A stretch of DNA of 64,000 bases from Aromatoleum toluclasticum ATCC 700605. GTDB taxonomy: Bacteria; Pseudomonadota; Gammaproteobacteria; Burkholderiales; Rhodocyclaceae. Position numbers and translations under genes: made by a program. Location of the stretch: positions 28,768 to 92,767 of the forward strand of contig NZ_KB899512.1 in NCBI RefSeq assembly GCF_000378245.1. The letters run 5' to 3'. Each line of letters opens with the position of its first letter. The first letter of the stretch is position 1. The notes under the pieces were generated by a model that had not been told where the DNA came from, did no database searches, and was given only the letters and a program-made list of their open reading frames with translations. Positions 62,455-64,000 of the stretch are shown here, piece after piece.

Positions 62455-63276
62455 TCAGGTCGACAGCATGGCCTGGTGCTTCCCGCCCAGTCCCAGGTAG
62501 GCCTCGATCACCCGCGGATCGTCGGCGAGCTGCTTCGCTGGCCCTTCCATCGAGATCTCGCCCGTCTCCAGCACATACGCGTAGTCGGCGACCTGCAGCG
62601 CCGCGCGCGCGTTCTGCTCGACGAGCAGGATGGACACGCCGCGCCGGCGCAGCTCGCCGATGATGCGGAAGATCTCGCGCACGATCAGCGGGGCGAGGCC
62701 CAGGCTGGGTTCATCGAGCATCAGCAGCTTCGGCTTGGCCATCAGCGCGCGGCCCACCGCCAGCATCTGGCGTTCACCGCCCGAGAGCGTACCGGCCATC
62801 TGCGCCTTGCGCTCTTCCAGCCGCGGGAAGAGGTGATACACCTCCTTCATCGTCTCGGCGTGGTCGCGCTTGCCGGAGCGGTAGCGCTGGAAGGCGCCCA
62901 ACAGCAGGTTGTCCTCGACGCTCATCTCGGCGAAGAGTTCGCGCTTCTCCGGCACGAGGTTCATGCCGCGCGCGACCATGCGTTCGACGCGCGGCACGTA
63001 CTCGACTTCGCCGTCGAACGTCACCTGCCCGCGCGAGTCGAGCAGGCCCATGATGGCGGAGAGCATCGTCGTCTTGCCCGCGCCGTTGGGGCCGATCACG
63101 GTGACGATCTGCCCTTCGCCGACGCGCAGGTTGGCGTTCGACAGGGCTTCCACCTTGCCGTAGGCCACACACAGGTCGCGCACCTCGAGCACCGTGCGCG
63201 GGGTGGCGGGGGCGCTTTTGCCCGCCTCGTCGAGGGTCTGTCCGATCATGTCGATCTCCACGCTCATGCCGTTCAT
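62455..63276 (-). CDS. livF: Branched-chain amino acid-type ABC transporter ATP-binding protein LivF
   Basis: A 273-residue ABC ATPase of the LivF class: [16 protein letters not shown] (Walker A), [15 protein letters not shown] (signature) and [14 protein letters not shown] (Walker B). The N-terminal 28 residues before [12 protein letters not shown] are an extension. Its ATG overlaps the LivG stop by four bases. The transporter takes up branched-chain amino acids, amides or, in aromatic degraders, aromatic acids; permeases and binding protein lie outside the window. Confidence 0.93.
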   Translation of the reverse strand: MNGMSVEIDMIGQTLDEAGKSAPATPRTVLEVRDLCVAYGKVEALSNANLRVGEGQIVTVIGPNGAGKTTMLSAIMGLLDSRGQVTFDGEVEYVPRVERMVARGMNLVPEKRELFAEMSVEDNLLLGAFQRYRSGKRDHAETMKEVYHLFPRLEERKAQMAGTLSGGERQMLAVGRALMAKPKLLMLDEPSLGLAPLIVREIFRIIGELRRRGVSILLVEQNARAALQVADYAYVLETGEISMEGPAKQLADDPRVIEAYLGLGGKHQAMLST

Positions 63277-64000
63277 TCCACACCTCCGAGATAGGCTTCG
63301 AGCACCGCCGGGTTCTGCTGCACTTCCTCGGGCAGGCCTTCGGCGATCTTCTGGCCGAACTCCATCACGACCACGCGATCGACGAGCCCCATGACGAAGT
63401 CCATGTCGTGCTCGACCAGCAGGATGCCCATGCCTTCGCCCCTGAGCTTCTTGAGGAGTTCGGCGAGCGCCTGCTTCTCCTTGAAGCGCAGGCCTGCGGC
63501 CGGCTCATCCAGCAGCAGCAGGCAGGGGTCGGCGGCGAGCGCTCGGGCGATCTCGAGGATGCGCTGCTGGCCCAGCGCGAGGCTGCCGGCGGCATCGAAC
63601 ATGTGCTCGGCGAGGCCCACGCGCTCGATCTGGCGCGCCGCTTCGTTGAGGAGGCGCGCTTCCTCGGCGCGGTCCATGCGCCACGCGGCGGGGAACACGC
63701 CCTTGCCGCCGCGCATGTGGGCGCCGATCGCGACGTTCTCGAGCACACTCATGGTCGGCAGGAGCTTCACGTGCTGGAAGGTGCGGCTCATGCCCATGCG
63801 GGCGATCTCGCGCGAGCCGCGCCCGGCGACCGGCTTGCCGAGGAACAGCACGTCGCCCGAGGTCGGGGTGTCGACGCCCGAGATCTGGTTGAACATGGTG
63901 CTTTTCCCCGCGCCGTTGGGGCCGATCAGCGCGAGGATCTCGCCGGCCTTCACGGTGAGGCTCATGGCGTTGTTGGCCACCAGCCCGCCGAATTTGCGTG
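63273..64000 (-). CDS. livG: Branched-chain amino acid-type ABC transporter ATP-binding protein LivG, 5' partial
   Basis: The reading frame continues to the end of the window, so the N-terminus is missing; the first visible residues are [14 protein letters not shown]. Walker [17 protein letters not shown], signature [15 protein letters not shown] and Walker [14 protein letters not shown] identify the LivG class. It is upstream of and coupled to livF. The FGGL start matches complete LivG proteins, so only about ten residues are missing. Confidence 0.93.
   Translation of the reverse strand, partial: RKFGGLVANNAMSLTVKAGEILALIGPNGAGKSTMFNQISGVDTPTSGDVLFLGKPVAGRGSREIARMGMSRTFQHVKLLPTMSVLENVAIGAHMRGGKGVFPAAWRMDRAEEARLLNEAARQIERVGLAEHMFDAAGSLALGQQRILEIARALAADPCLLLLDEPAAGLRFKEKQALAELLKKLRGEGMGILLVEHDMDFVMGLVDRVVVMEFGQKIAEGLPEEVQQNPAVLEAYLGGVE

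Overview
The window is GC-rich (coding regions heavily G/C at third positions) and almost fully coding, with about 60 intact genes, three gene remnants and no rRNA, tRNA, IS transposase or CRISPR array visible. Gene content points to a facultatively anaerobic, probably denitrifying betaproteobacterium of the Rhodocyclales type (Azoarcus/Thauera/Aromatoleum-like). The pointers are the O2-independent ubiquinone genes ubiU-ubiV-ubiT, a norE/norF-like pair, ccoG/FixG, a copper-A cytochrome oxidase operon, an acryloyl-CoA reductase locus and a Liv-type ABC transporter. The taxon is inferred from gene content only.

Layout. 0-7 kb: ubiU(partial)-ubiV-ubiT, a VanZ-like protein, a small [2Fe-2S] protein with a hydrolase and a GST, and a NodI/NodJ-type ABC exporter. 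7-16 kb: DUF1992 protein, acuR-acuI with a candidate operator, a hydrolase, ccoG, norE/norF-like genes, a MocR-type regulator, a TerC-family protein, a universal stress protein and a ferritin-like protein. 16-21 kb (minus strand): cytochrome oxidase operon coxB-ctaD-COX3-COX3-COX4. 21-24.4 kb: a SagB-like nitroreductase, a DM13 protein and ferredoxin-NADP reductase.

24.4-31 kb is the most unusual stretch. It holds a cyclic-di-GMP-I (GEMM) riboswitch with a hairpin that can hide the ribosome binding site of a large secreted zinc metallopeptidase. Next come a periplasmic DsbA-like protein, a secreted DUF11-type repeat protein preceded by a heavily structured leader and a triple GGCCTAGGCC palindrome array, a LuxR-type response regulator with a degenerate receiver acidic pocket, and a PsiF protein. 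I infer a c-di-GMP-responsive extracellular-protein module.

31-41 kb: BNR-repeat protein plus MoaD-like protein, an oxidoreductase/LysR divergent pair, a DUF3108 protein, a DUF900-like hydrolase, a REC-Hpt protein, and a decayed patch (truncated LivK-like and PAS genes) next to a Mut7-C protein. 41-49 kb: cutA, dsbD, a REPIN, the riboflavin/NusB operon ribE-ribBX-ribH-nusB, an RhlE-type helicase and HU. 49-57.7 kb: a beta-alanine catabolism locus (LysR, omega-aminotransferase, semialdehyde dehydrogenase), a macro-domain protein, a Na+/H+ antiporter operon and a MASE1 kinase/FixJ-type regulator pair. 57.7-64 kb: LysR with a divergent DMT exporter, a TPR/glycosyltransferase-like/FkbM methyltransferase fusion, a 124-bp inverted-repeat element, and livF-livG (livG runs off the window).
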